Source: Pararcticibacter amylolyticus
Lineage (GTDB): Bacteria; Bacteroidota; Bacteroidia; Sphingobacteriales; Sphingobacteriaceae
Length of the DNA: 64,000 nt
Reading direction: 5' to 3'
Assembly: GCF_003130405.1 (NCBI RefSeq)
Contig: NZ_QEAS01000004.1
Span: forward strand, 263,118-327,117
Shown here: in pieces, positions 1-8,653 of the stretch
Layout: each line of letters opens with the position of its first letter
Numbering within the stretch: position 1 is the stretch's first letter
Made by a program: the position numbers and the translations under genes
The notes under the pieces: generated by a model
Seen by the model: the letters and a program-made list of their open reading frames with translations, nothing else
What the model was told of the DNA's origin: nothing
Databases searched by the model: none

Positions 1-475
1 TAGGCTCAAACTGAAAACGAACATGTTCAAAACCAGCCAGCTCAGCTGCTTTTTCCAGCCGGCTCTGCGCCAGGGTGTCTTTTTGAGTATCATCATCATT
101 AAAAAATACAGGTCTGCCAATGATGGCCTTGCTGCAATTGTATCCCGTAATGAGGTCTGCTCTTGATTTCAGCTCTTTCAGGATCAGTGCTACAAGTGCA
201 GGCGCATTGTACCTTTTTCTGCCAATACGGGTTTCTGTAAAGCTGCTCCTTGACAAAACCTGTTTCACAGATTTAATAAAACGCCCTCTCATGCCATCTT
301 GAAGATAGGCCGATATCGCTTCTTCTCCGATAACGTATTCATCATCCTTGCCCTCGGGAAAATAAATAAGCGAGGGTACAATGATGGTCGAAACAATTTC
401 TTCTCTTTCCTCGTCGAAGATCGACAAAGCTGAATTCGTCGTTCCGAAATCAATACCGTATAAAAATCTTTTCAT
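1..475 (-). CDS. Hsp70-family (YegD-like) chaperone, N-terminal part
   Basis: Partial gene that runs off the left edge; 158 codons are visible from an ATG at complement 473-475. Residues 7-15 read GIDFGTTNS, the phosphate-binding loop of the actin/Hsp70 ATPase fold, and about residue 118 the segment AIIGRPVFF matches the strand that precedes the Hsp70 domain IB region. The spacing and the lack of the DnaK-typical sequence suggest a YegD-like stand-alone Hsp70 rather than DnaK itself. It would be a cytosolic ATP-driven chaperone; its substrate is unknown. It is not clearly in an operon with the convergent-side neighbour, since the next gene upstream (MocR) ends 66 bp away on the same strand. 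Confidence 0.8.
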   Translation of the reverse strand, partial: MKRFLYGIDFGTTNSALSIFDEEREEIVSTIIVPSLIYFPEGKDDEYVIGEEAISAYLQDGMRGRFIKSVKQVLSRSSFTETRIGRKRYNAPALVALILKELKSRADLITGYNCSKAIIGRPVFFNDDDTQKDTLAQSRLEKAAELAGFEHVRFQFEP

Positions 476-541
476 CTGAAATAACAGGATGTAAACAGCA
501 AACAGGAATGTTAAACCGGGCGGCGAAACTATGAAAAAAAA

Positions 542-2023
542 TTAAAAGCCAGTCAATCCGGATTCAGAAAAATCATGGCTCATCTCCAACCCCGTTTTAA
601 GTGCATCAACAGCCTGTGCCAGCTCAGTCTCGTCCATCGAAGCGAAACCAAACCTGAATGCGTTTTGTTCCTCACACCACCGGATTATTTTAAAACGCCT
701 ATTTGCAGCAAGTCTTGTAACAGAAAAACCGGGATTGAGCTTTACCCAGATCGCCATCCCTCCAGTTGGCAACCAATAAGACACATACCTGCCTAACTTT
801 TCTTTCAGCAAGCCATCCAGGAAATCTCTTCGCTGATGGTAGCATTTCTTCGCCTTCTTAAGATGCCTCTTCAATTCGTTTTCTTTTATCAATGCAGCCA
901 GCGCATTGTGCATATACCCGTCACCCCCCACATCAATTATCTTTCTGAGAGCGGTACACTGCTGAATGAAGTTTTTCGGCGCTACCATAAAGCCAATGCG
1001 CAGGGAAGGATCTAAGATTTTGGAGAAAGAGCCTGTATAAATCACATTGCCTGTATGATTTGCGCTGGCCAAAGGCAGATAAGGAGAAGATGTGTAATGA
1101 TAATCATAGTCGTAATCGTCTTCGATAATAGTAAATGAAAACTGCCTGGAAAGCTCCAGCAGCTTCATACGCCTTTCAGCACTTAACGTAACTGTCGTGG
1201 GATAATGATGATGCGGGATGACATACACCGCATCAATTCTTTTTGTCCGGCAATGTTGTTCAATCTCATCCGTATTGATGCCCTTATCGTCTATATCAAC
1301 CTCAATAATTGCTGCTCCGCTTTCCTCAAAGGCTCTGTTGGCAACCGGGTAATTAGGTTTGGCAACAATAATGTTTGAAGAAGGTCCCAGTAACAATTGT
1401 GCTGACAGATAAATGCTCATTTGTGCCCCATGGGTAATCAATAGGTTGCCGGCTGAAATGTTTAATCCTCTTGTCACCGACAGATAATTCACCAGCTCCT
1501 CCCGGAGATCCTTCGTTCCCTGTGTGGTTCCGGTGCTTGCATTTTTTATAGCGTGCTTTTTGGACGTGAGAGAACGGTATGCTTTTAGTAAATCGTCTAT
1601 AGGCGAGAGTCTTACATCCGGATGTCCGTCATCAATAATGATATCAGGCACAGGACTTTCGCTTTCGGAAAATTCTTTTTTCTCTATCACTCTGAAAGGT
1701 ATTTCCAGATCATTATCGTAAGGTGTGAGTACTTCGGTTTTGCCCCACGTCTGAGGTTTCAGAGAAGGAATATGTCCTGAAATCGCAGCATACTTTCTTG
1801 GAAAGATCGTAATCCAGCCCTGTGCGTCTAATTCATCATAAGCCGCAATCACGGTCTTACGATGCACTCCCGATATTTTAGCTAATTCACGGCTGCCCGG
1901 CAGGTGTGTGCCCGCTTTTAATGTCCCGTTCCTGATCGCATGAATGATTTGAATGGCGATCTGGCTGTAAACAGGGACTTTGCTTCCCCGGTCTATACGT
2001 ATGATATGTTCGTATGGCAACAT
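542..2023 (-). CDS. MocR/GntR-type regulator with PLP aminotransferase domain
   Basis: 493 aa, the usual MocR length. Residues 15-80 form a GntR-type winged helix (PVYSQIAIQI ... LPGSRELA ... VHRKTVIAAYDEL). The remainder is a fold-type I aminotransferase: EDDYDYD at 301-307 contains the Asp that contacts the PLP pyridine nitrogen, and K335 in SFSKILDPSLRIG is the expected Schiff-base lysine. MocR proteins sense PLP or an amino-acid adduct and usually control the divergent gene; here that is a GNAT acetyltransferase. Three copies of GGACTAC lie immediately upstream of its start and are the likely operator. PdxR is the best-known member, but no pdxST genes are nearby, so the target is probably the acetyltransferase. 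Confidence 0.9.
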   Translation of the reverse strand: MLPYEHIIRIDRGSKVPVYSQIAIQIIHAIRNGTLKAGTHLPGSRELAKISGVHRKTVIAAYDELDAQGWITIFPRKYAAISGHIPSLKPQTWGKTEVLTPYDNDLEIPFRVIEKKEFSESESPVPDIIIDDGHPDVRLSPIDDLLKAYRSLTSKKHAIKNASTGTTQGTKDLREELVNYLSVTRGLNISAGNLLITHGAQMSIYLSAQLLLGPSSNIIVAKPNYPVANRAFEESGAAIIEVDIDDKGINTDEIEQHCRTKRIDAVYVIPHHHYPTTVTLSAERRMKLLELSRQFSFTIIEDDYDYDYHYTSSPYLPLASANHTGNVIYTGSFSKILDPSLRIGFMVAPKNFIQQCTALRKIIDVGGDGYMHNALAALIKENELKRHLKKAKKCYHQRRDFLDGLLKEKLGRYVSYWLPTGGMAIWVKLNPGFSVTRLAANRRFKIIRWCEEQNAFRFGFASMDETELAQAVDALKTGLEMSHDFSESGLTGF

Positions 2024-2026
2024 TCT

Positions 2027-2067
2027 GGACTACCTCTTATGTTAAAGTTGGACTACAAAGGTAGTCC
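2027..2067. promoter_or_regulatory. Candidate MocR operator (three GGACTAC half-sites)
   Basis: Between the divergent MocR and GNAT genes there are GGACTACCT at 2027-2035, GGACTAC at 2050-2056 and its inverse GTAGTCC at 2061-2067. The first two are direct repeats 23 bp apart, about two helical turns; the last two form a palindrome with a 4-bp centre (AAAG). Mixed direct and inverted half-sites are typical of MocR operators, for example those of PdxR and GabR. The first half-site lies 4 bp from the MocR start codon, consistent with autorepression. Binding is inferred. Confidence 0.65.
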
Positions 2068-2109
2068 TGTTGATGCATAGTTTTGAGGTGTCAAATAAAA
2101 AATTACAGT

Positions 2110-2556
2110 ATGGAGTACAACATCAGACAAGCAGGACTAAAAGATCTGGACACAGCAGCAGAACTATTTAATCTTTACCGGGTCTTTTACCGTCAGGAAG
2201 ATGACTACGGGAAATGTAAAAAGTTTCTGGAGGAAAGGCTGAATAATGAACAGTCACATGTATTTGTGGTATATGCAGACGAAAAGCCAGCCGGATTTGT
2301 CCAGCTATACAAACTGTATCATTATATTAAGCTTCAAAAACAGTGGTTGCTGAGCGACTTGTTCGTCCACCCTGACTATAGAGGTAAAGGTCTTTCAGTC
2401 GCATTAATCGACCGCGCTAAACAATGGTGTGATGAAACAGGGGCTTGCGGACTAATGCTGGAAACCGAAAAGACGAACAATATAGGCAATCAACTGTATC
2501 CCCGCTGTGGTTTCGAATATGACGGACTGCACAATTATTACTACTGGTGGAAGTAA
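2110..2556 (+). CDS. GNAT family N-acetyltransferase
   Basis: 148 aa from the ATG at 2110 (MEYNIRQAGLKD); an upstream in-frame ATG at 2083 would overlap the operator region and adds residues not typical of the fold. The acetyl-CoA motif A is VHPDYRGKGLSVALID (near residue 90), with the R-G-K-G pyrophosphate loop, followed by LMLETEKTNNIGNQLYPRCGFE, the usual motif B region. It transfers an acetyl group from acetyl-CoA to an amine; the substrate cannot be told. Its position divergent from a MocR regulator, with shared half-sites, suggests control by that regulator and an amine or amino-acid substrate. Confidence 0.85.
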   Translation: MEYNIRQAGLKDLDTAAELFNLYRVFYRQEDDYGKCKKFLEERLNNEQSHVFVVYADEKPAGFVQLYKLYHYIKLQKQWLLSDLFVHPDYRGKGLSVALIDRAKQWCDETGACGLMLETEKTNNIGNQLYPRCGFEYDGLHNYYYWWK

Positions 2557-2908
2557 CGAAAACGGCAAAAAAGCCCGGTAAATGTTATTAACTAAAGGCG
2601 AGTTAGAGAAAAAGACCTGTAAATCCAGGTTGATCCGTTTAAAGATCAGCCCTGATTTACAGGTCTCTGATATTTTCTGGTATGTCCCATCGGTTCGTGG
2701 CTGGACTATGCAGACATAGATGATTGTGGCTCATACAGAAAGGGTTAGTGATATAGCTCCTGATATCTTTCAGAAACAAGAAGGTATTTGTTTAATGCAA
2801 ACTCTTCAGTCCGATTTCCGAAACTGAAATACACTTTTTACGTATATCATCTTATATGTCTCAATACGTTAGAATATAGGTGTTAATGGGATATGACAGA
2901 GATAATTA
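2557..2908. other. Gene-free stretch with a long imperfect hairpin
   Basis: No convincing gene. The strongest structure is the hairpin at 2613-2666. A 45-codon open frame at 2582-2719 passes through both hairpin arms and resembles nothing known, so it is not called. AT-rich sequence at about 2820-2900 precedes the next gene and probably holds its promoter. Confidence 0.5.
2613..2666 (+). terminator. Long hairpin downstream of the acetyltransferase gene
   Basis: Arms 2613-2635 and 2644-2666 are 23 bp each with three mismatches and an 8-nt loop (CGTTTAAA). It starts 57 bp after the acetyltransferase stop. It lacks a clear T-tract, so it may act as a processing or mRNA-end structure rather than a classic intrinsic terminator. 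Confidence 0.5.
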
Positions 2909-3166
2909 ATGGACATTTTAGATATTATTAATAACGATCCGCCTTTTGTAGTGGGGGTAGAAAAATCAGGTTTATATTACGATTTGTATGTTGTACCATT
3001 GTGGGATCATAAACAGGCCAGGCAAGAGTTTATTATTTACAATCAGAATCATGAAATCGGAACACTTTATCGTTATGATTGCGTAGAATGGCGATGGCTT
3101 GATGAGCCTGAGTTCAACTATCTGGCTAATCTTATCGGTTTTGAAATTGATGCCAGGAATAATTAG
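2909..3166 (+). CDS. Hypothetical protein, 85 aa
   Basis: Not recognised. 85 aa, acidic and aromatic-rich (GLYYDLYVVPLWDH, DCVEWRWLDEPEF), with no signal peptide or membrane segment, so probably cytosolic. ATG at 2909 is the only sensible start. The regular alternation of hydrophobic and charged residues suggests a small alpha/beta fold, such as those of immunity-like or stress proteins in Bacteroidota, but nothing shows that directly. It stands alone between two intergenic gaps. Confidence 0.55.
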   Translation: MDILDIINNDPPFVVGVEKSGLYYDLYVVPLWDHKQARQEFIIYNQNHEIGTLYRYDCVEWRWLDEPEFNYLANLIGFEIDARNN

Positions 3167-3328
3167 AACATATAATCGTCTTTTAACCTGAGACCTTAAT
3201 TGGATGTAAATATGCTATGATCTTGTCACGTTTTCCTTGTTACCTTTTGGTTACTGTCACTTTTTGTCATAAGTTACAAAATGCCATTGCGAAGTTTTAG
3301 TTTTGGACTGTATTTTAATCACTATAAT

Positions 3329-4027
3329 ATGAGCTTGCTACAAGATTTGCAATGGAGATATGCAACAAAGAAAATGAACGGGAAGAAAATTCCTCAGGAA
3401 AAACTAGACTATATACTCGAGGCGGCCAGGCTGGCGCCATCGTCTTCAGGTTTACAGCCCTTCAAAATTATAGTCATATCCGATGAAGCTTTACTGGAAA
3501 AAATAAAAGGAGTTGCGTACAATCAAAGCCAGATCACAGACTGTTCTCACCTGCTTATATTTGCCGCATGGGACGGCTACAGCGAAGAACGGATCTCAAA
3601 TGTCTTTAACTATATGATGGACGAGCGCGGGCTGCCTCATAGTACAATGGACGATTATAAGCAGACTATTCTGAGTCTTTATGGACCCTTGGGTAAAGAC
3701 TGGCAAGCACATCACGCTGCTAAGCAAAGTTATATTTCGTTTGGAATGGCTATAGCCGCCGCTGCCGAGCAAAGGATTGATGCGACGCCCATTGAAGGAT
3801 TTCTGCCGGAGAAACTGGATGCTCTTCTAAACCTGAGGGCAGAAGGCTACCGGAGTACAGTTATCCTGCCCCTGGGATACAGGGATGAGAGCAATGACTG
3901 GCTTGTCAACATGAAAAAAGTAAGGACGCCGAAAGAAAATTTCATAAAAGTAATGACTATCGAAGATGCTGTCGATACAGGCGAACAGCCAATGGGACTA
4001 AGTCTGGATAATTTTAACCAAAAGTAA
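3329..4027 (+). CDS. NAD(P)H-dependent nitroreductase-family oxidoreductase
   Basis: 232 aa from the ATG at 3329 (MSLLQDLQWRYATKKM); an in-frame ATG at 3281 would add 16 residues not present in the family. It belongs to the FMN-dependent nitroreductase family: RYATKKMNG and AARLAPSSSGLQPF are the N-terminal FMN-phosphate contacts, SFGMAIAAAAEQRIDATPIEGF the dimer/active-site helix and VILPLGYRDE the C-terminal strand. The family reduces nitro compounds, quinones or flavins with NAD(P)H; the true substrate here is open. It is monocistronic, followed by a strong hairpin terminator. Confidence 0.9.
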   Translation: MSLLQDLQWRYATKKMNGKKIPQEKLDYILEAARLAPSSSGLQPFKIIVISDEALLEKIKGVAYNQSQITDCSHLLIFAAWDGYSEERISNVFNYMMDERGLPHSTMDDYKQTILSLYGPLGKDWQAHHAAKQSYISFGMAIAAAAEQRIDATPIEGFLPEKLDALLNLRAEGYRSTVILPLGYRDESNDWLVNMKKVRTPKENFIKVMTIEDAVDTGEQPMGLSLDNFNQK

Positions 4028-4040
4028 AAGAGCCAGCCTC

Positions 4041-4099
4041 TTTTAATAACAAATAATGGAAACGGCCGGTTAACGGGTTTCCCTTATTTGTTATTAAAA
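4041..4099. terminator. Strong hairpin terminator after nitroreductase
   Basis: Arms 4041-4063 and 4077-4099 are 23 bp with a single mismatch, around a 13-nt loop. The outer 16 bp are perfect and AT-rich (TTTTAATAACAAATAA and its complement), the inner part GC-richer (GGAAAC/GTTTCC). It starts 13 bp after the nitroreductase stop, as expected for an intrinsic terminator, with the T-rich arm serving as the U-tract. Confidence 0.75.
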
Positions 4100-4161
4100 C
4101 TCACCGTCGGGGAACGATCGCTATAACCTTTTTATTTAAGTTTGCAGCAAAATGAATAAGG

Positions 4162-4647
4162 ATGGCTGCTCATAAAACGAATGCTGCAAGATTGTTAGAC
4201 AAGGCACACATACCGTATGAACTTATAGAATATCAAGTAGACGAAAACGATCTGAGCGCTGTGCATTTAGCTGAGCAGCTCAACCTGCCCAAGGATCAGC
4301 TGTTCAAAACCATTTTGTTGCGGGGGGATAAAAACGGGGTATTTGTGTGCGTAATCCCCGGCGATCAGGAAGTGGACCTGAAGCTCGCTGCAAAGGCTTC
4401 AGAGAACAAGAAAGCCGATACAGTGCCGGTAAAAGAACTTCTGCCGCTGACTGGTTATATCCGGGGCGGTTGTTCTCCCATCGGAATGAAGAAGAACTAC
4501 CCGGTTTTTATAGATGAACAGTGTAGTCAGCATCTTCATATCTACCTGAGTGCAGGACAACGCGGACTTCAGCTAAAGATGAAGCCGGAAGACCTCATTA
4601 AAGCAGTCAATGCCACCGTTTGCTGCCTCGCTAAGGACACCCGGTGA
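4162..4647 (+). CDS. ybaK: Cys-tRNA(Pro)/Cys-tRNA(Cys) deacylase, YbaK type
   Basis: 161 aa, the family length. The YbaK/ProX fold is shown by KTNAARLLDKAHIPYELIEY at the N-terminus, the lysine-containing LFKTILLRGD strand, CVIPGDQEVDLKLAAKAS, and the conserved glycine loop GYIRGGCSPIGMKK. It hydrolyses mischarged Cys-tRNA(Pro) in trans, a cytosolic quality-control step for prolyl-tRNA synthetase. K46-region lysine is the expected catalytic residue. It converges on the envelope-protein pair transcribed from the other strand; the two stops are only 27 bp apart. Confidence 0.9.
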   Translation: MAAHKTNAARLLDKAHIPYELIEYQVDENDLSAVHLAEQLNLPKDQLFKTILLRGDKNGVFVCVIPGDQEVDLKLAAKASENKKADTVPVKELLPLTGYIRGGCSPIGMKKNYPVFIDEQCSQHLHIYLSAGQRGLQLKMKPEDLIKAVNATVCCLAKDTR

Positions 4648-4673
4648 CAGTGAATGCTTGTCCCCGGCGCCAT

Positions 4674-7349
4674 TTAACGGTTATTCTTCCCGATAAAATC
4701 GCTCAGATAACTGCATTCATTTATCGCTTTCCGGTAAAATGCTGTATTCTTATACTGCTGCATTTCATTAAAATAAACATTCTGTTTTAATCCGGCCATA
4801 AAGACCTTCCACTGCTTGTCGTATGTATCATAATCCACGTCGGTCAAAGACGGCGCTTCCTTTCCCTTTTGTTCACACTTTGCAGCCATAAAAGTACAGC
4901 GGGCTTTGAACTCAGGATCACTGCTAAGCTCTCTTGCTTTTAAATAATATTGTTTCGCCAGAGATGCTTTAACATAATCTCCATCGTAGTAATACATCGC
5001 TTTTCTCCCAAAGTCGTATACCGACCAGCTGTAAGAAATAAGCCCCCACGAGTTCCCGTGCATCGAAGTACTGTACAGCCCTGTAGCCAACTGGAATAAG
5101 ACATCCGCATTCTGCGGTTCTTTCTTTAATTGATTTTCCAGCGCAGCCATCTTTTCTGCAAAAGTCAGCTTGGTGTAGCTCTTGCCGCTATAATTCTTGG
5201 GATAGTCATTAACGGATGCGTAAAATGGGTCTCCCTGCATGTTTTTATCATCGTAATAGCTTTTGCCGTTGTAGGGCGCAGATCTCAGCTTCTTGTCAGC
5301 AATTTGTTGAAATGCTGTAGCTGCTTCAGAATACCGGTGCTCACGCAGCAGGCTTGTCCCCAGAAGTTCGTATAACTTATCTGCATTAACATCCCTGAGA
5401 CCGGTAGTCAGGAAAGCGAGATAGGCATCAGGCTGTGCCTTCTTTTTCCAGCCGATGATTTGGCTCAGATGTTCCGGATGCAGGTATTTAAACCAAAAGT
5501 CGGGCAGTTGTTCATCCATATAACCACTATAATCAGGCGCATCTCCATTCTTAGCTTTAAGCAGGGCAAGTGCCGCTTTGGTGGTGTCGCCCTGACGCAG
5601 GTAGGCCGGAGATAAGACATACGTATAAAAATTACGCGCAGTGATGGCAAACCAGTTATACTGTTCCGGCTTCTCAGGATAAGAAGACGCAGGATGCTTT
5701 CTTCCTTTGTCTGCTTTTTCGTCAAGCCATTGCAAAGAAGGCAGCAAAGCAGTTTCGTCTACATTCTGTACCTTTTTCAGCCTCTGAGCTGATAACAGTA
5801 GATTTACGACTTGCTTCTGATCGGCCATCTTTCCACTAAGTGTCTTTCCATCCAAATTGGCCAGGGCAGAGAGTCCTTCGTCCGGTTTATTTTGCATGAA
5901 GCACAAATAGGCATTGACAAGTGTTCCGAGCTGCGGCTCCGGATATTTCGCTTCCTTACTCAGGTTTGAACAAAATAACTTCAGTTTCTCAATATGATCC
6001 TCGTTCCTGCTGCGGATACTGTCAGGTATACTTACAAAAAAGCTGCCCTCGGGTACCGGTTTGTCGGCAACTGTCTTCTTTTTCAAATACCCTGCAGTAA
6101 ACCAACCTAAAGCAACGATTCCCAAGAGTCCCAGTGATCCGGCGGCTACTTTGCCGCCAGGCTTGTTTTGCCACTTTCTATGATTTAGCCGTAAAATAAT
6201 GGCGCCAGTTAACAAAAAGGCAATGCCAGCCCGCAACAGCCATTTAGCAGGAGAAGAGGAAGCCAGCGGCGATGAAATCTGGGGTTTCGGGGCGTTACTA
6301 TACGCCTCATCGCTATTATTCGCCAGTGAAGGCGTGAGATAATACTGCTCAAGTTTGTTAATCTCCCGTATCAACAGAACCCCAACCATAGGAGAAGCAG
6401 GGGCAAGGTCGTATACTTGTTTCAGGCTCTCCATCTCAATATCTGAATTGGCGAAGCTTTTAATAGCATAGAGATTAGCCTTTTCTTTTTCATTTTGAGC
6501 AAGCTTCAGCACATCACTAAATGGTGCTTCAATATAGTGATAGTTGCGGTACGCCTGTATTCTCCTTTCAGGGTATTCCCCAAACACCTTCGAGAACAGG
6601 TAAGCTGCGCGGATGGTATCATTTAAGCGTCGTTCCTCACCGGCTTTTAAAGCCAGCGACCATCCTTTGACGTGACTTTTCGACGATATTTTCGCTATGT
6701 GCTGATCATATATATTCTTTGCATCTTCATAGTTTCCGGCATAATGGTTAAGTTTCTGCGCCTGATAAAAATACCTAAGTTTCAGGAACTGGTCATTTTC
6801 GGAGATGGCTGACTGAAGAGCCATACCTGCCGCGTCTTTCAATCCGCTGGTGTCACGCGGCTCGGGGTTCCAGTAGTCGTAACTTGTCTCTCCGAGCTTT
6901 TCCGCCTGCAGGGCAAACTGGTAGTACTTTCCCGCAGCCGAATGAGCCGGCTCTTTTAAGGAGCGTAAAAACGGATTCGCTGCCAGGCTGTCGGCAGCAG
7001 GCAGATCCTGTTCAAGATATCGAAGCACACTTCCTTTACCGGCGCTGTCAATCCCATACATGATTTTTTTGACATCTACCGGCTTTACCCGGCCACCCAT
7101 ATAGGCCGCCCATTCAGCCGAATTAATTTCAGCCTCACTTTCCGGTTCGTCGTCGGTATAGGTGAACTTGAAATATGAAAAATTAAACGCATCATGGCCT
7201 TTTTTTTCCTGAACGTCTGAATGGAAAAAAGACGTATAATAATCGTAAGGATCAACCTCTCCTCCGCAAGCCAGAACTATGATCATGCAGGTGAACGACA
7301 TGCCGGCCAGGCTAACGAAATACAGAAGCAGTTTTTTCCAGAGTTTCAT
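4674..7349 (-). CDS. Large envelope protein of unknown function, 891 aa
   Basis: Not assigned to a named family. An N-terminal hydrophobic segment (residues 7-28, ending in LACGGEVDPYDYY) resembles an uncleaved anchor or a lipoprotein signal with Cys at the boundary. Two further membrane segments lie about residues 368-385 and 400-420, so two soluble halves flank a hairpin anchor. Both halves carry helical, TPR-like runs (QKLNHYAGNYEDAKNIYDQH; SLLREHRYSEAATAFQQIAD). The start overlaps the end of the preceding lipoprotein gene by 38 bp, so the two are translationally coupled and probably form a complex. Similar pairs occur in other Bacteroidota as conserved hypotheticals. Confidence 0.75.
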   Translation of the reverse strand: MKLWKKLLLYFVSLAGMSFTCMIIVLACGGEVDPYDYYTSFFHSDVQEKKGHDAFNFSYFKFTYTDDEPESEAEINSAEWAAYMGGRVKPVDVKKIMYGIDSAGKGSVLRYLEQDLPAADSLAANPFLRSLKEPAHSAAGKYYQFALQAEKLGETSYDYWNPEPRDTSGLKDAAGMALQSAISENDQFLKLRYFYQAQKLNHYAGNYEDAKNIYDQHIAKISSKSHVKGWSLALKAGEERRLNDTIRAAYLFSKVFGEYPERRIQAYRNYHYIEAPFSDVLKLAQNEKEKANLYAIKSFANSDIEMESLKQVYDLAPASPMVGVLLIREINKLEQYYLTPSLANNSDEAYSNAPKPQISSPLASSSPAKWLLRAGIAFLLTGAIILRLNHRKWQNKPGGKVAAGSLGLLGIVALGWFTAGYLKKKTVADKPVPEGSFFVSIPDSIRSRNEDHIEKLKLFCSNLSKEAKYPEPQLGTLVNAYLCFMQNKPDEGLSALANLDGKTLSGKMADQKQVVNLLLSAQRLKKVQNVDETALLPSLQWLDEKADKGRKHPASSYPEKPEQYNWFAITARNFYTYVLSPAYLRQGDTTKAALALLKAKNGDAPDYSGYMDEQLPDFWFKYLHPEHLSQIIGWKKKAQPDAYLAFLTTGLRDVNADKLYELLGTSLLREHRYSEAATAFQQIADKKLRSAPYNGKSYYDDKNMQGDPFYASVNDYPKNYSGKSYTKLTFAEKMAALENQLKKEPQNADVLFQLATGLYSTSMHGNSWGLISYSWSVYDFGRKAMYYYDGDYVKASLAKQYYLKARELSSDPEFKARCTFMAAKCEQKGKEAPSLTDVDYDTYDKQWKVFMAGLKQNVYFNEMQQYKNTAFYRKAINECSYLSDFIGKNNR

Positions 7350-8343
7350 ATCGGTAATATTTTAGTGTTGGTTCGTCAAGGTGAAAATAAATAAGCCTCA
7401 GAGTGTCCGAAGTTACAAACTGCTGAAGGTATCGGGCGGCATCTTCCAATTCATCCGGTGATACTGTTTCCCATCGGACTTCATCGCCGCGCTTAAGCCC
7501 GTAGTCAGGAAGATCACCCAGCACCTCGTAGAAATTATGATCCGTTTCCCTGAACAACTTTTTGTTGTCCGGCAGCGAAATATTGAGCCTTTTAGCAATA
7601 CCTGCATATTGTTTCTGTCTGAACACAACAGCCCACCTGAAAAGCGGCAATCCGATATCCACCGGCATCGGATAGAAAGATAAATTATCGCCCGCATATT
7701 TTTCGAGTTCGCTTTGCTGCAATATTGAATTCTGATTGCCATACTTCCGGAGGTTGCCCATATTATAACACATCAGCATGACACGGTCGGCAGGAGGGAT
7801 GCCGCTGCTTCTTTGATTTTTAAGCTGATGCAGCCGCAGGGTGACAGAAAGCTGTTTGTTTTTAAGATCTGCACATTGCCGGATACGCCTGAGAAGATAA
7901 AAGTAGTTGTCCCGCGTACTCTGTGTCCAGTCACAGTCAATCTGCAGTTCCCTGAACGAGCGTTTCCCTGCCTGCCCCAGCTTGCCATTTACATACCGGA
8001 CGGTTTTTGCAGCGAGCTCATCAAGTTGCGTATGTGTTTGATTTTTGATTGCCTGGTTGACTATAAACACAACAGGGACCAGTTCTACAGAGTCAGGTAC
8101 GGGTGATTTGAATACAACAGGGGATATGGGTATAAGGGTTCCGTCTTCTTCATCCACATCCATTATCCTGACGTAAAGTTTTTTGCAGTTCAGTTTATTA
8201 AAGTATTGATTTTCTGTCTCATTATGCCGGTATACTGTTTTCCAATAGTAAAACGATGTGTTAACGACCCGCTTTTTACGACAGGATGTTCCCAAAAAGA
8301 CGATAAAGAAGAAGATCAGATAAACTGATAAATTAAGCTTCAT
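7312..8343 (-). CDS. Lipoprotein with GH18-like TIM-barrel features
   Basis: 343 aa from the ATG at complement 8341-8343 (MKLNLSVYLIF), which gives a clean signal peptide and lipobox LGTSC; an upstream in-frame start at 8376 would spoil the signal. The body has strand motifs in TIM-barrel order: VRIMDVDEEDG, ELQIDCDWTQS, LSVTLRLHQL, RVMLMCYNMG and PVDIGLPLFRW. These recall glycoside-hydrolase-18-like or polysaccharide-deacetylase-neighbour barrels, but the DxxDxDxE catalytic motif is not present in full (QIDCDW), so activity is doubtful. It is the first gene of a two-gene operon with the 891-aa protein. Confidence 0.7.
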   Translation of the reverse strand: MKLNLSVYLIFFFIVFLGTSCRKKRVVNTSFYYWKTVYRHNETENQYFNKLNCKKLYVRIMDVDEEDGTLIPISPVVFKSPVPDSVELVPVVFIVNQAIKNQTHTQLDELAAKTVRYVNGKLGQAGKRSFRELQIDCDWTQSTRDNYFYLLRRIRQCADLKNKQLSVTLRLHQLKNQRSSGIPPADRVMLMCYNMGNLRKYGNQNSILQQSELEKYAGDNLSFYPMPVDIGLPLFRWAVVFRQKQYAGIAKRLNISLPDNKKLFRETDHNFYEVLGDLPDYGLKRGDEVRWETVSPDELEDAARYLQQFVTSDTLRLIYFHLDEPTLKYYRYETLEKTASVFR

Positions 8344-8653
8344 TTCAAGAAAAGGTCTTTCATCAGATCCGGACAATCTTATCAGTAACAGGTGCAGCCT
8401 GATGAAACCGGATAGTGCCAGACATAGGGATATTCCCGCCGCAATTTAACAAGAATATTATTCAGAAGGTTTTGAAAAAAGAATCAAATTCCCATTTCTG
8501 CTGACTTAGAGACAGCGGAAATGGGAATTTGTCAGAGGCGTAAATAATAGTTCTCGTCCTCACCCTTACTATCTCCGTGTTTTATACTGTGACATCCAGG
8601 TACTGTAAAAGCTTATTATGCAAAAGATTGGATAAAACGGCCTTCAGAAGATG
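8344..8653. other. Intergenic stretch with SDR terminator
   Basis: No gene seen. The only clear structure is the hairpin at 8485-8531, which is downstream of the minus-strand SDR gene. The promoter of the lipoprotein operon should lie at about 8344-8440. Confidence 0.5.
8485..8531. terminator. Hairpin terminator downstream of SDR gene
   Basis: Arms 8485-8503 and 8513-8531 are 19 bp with one mismatch and a 9-nt loop. The stem is CAAATTCCCATTTC-type sequence and lies about 120 bp beyond the stop of the minus-strand SDR gene. A run of A on the plus strand at 8474-8480 gives T residues after the stem when read in the minus direction. Confidence 0.65.

Noticed and set aside
2582..2719. 45-codon frame through the long hairpin
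   Set aside because: Its codons are set by the hairpin arms; no recognisable motif.
7773..7988. Frames antisense or alternate to the GH18-like lipoprotein gene
   Set aside because: Shadows of a well-supported gene with signal peptide and lipobox.
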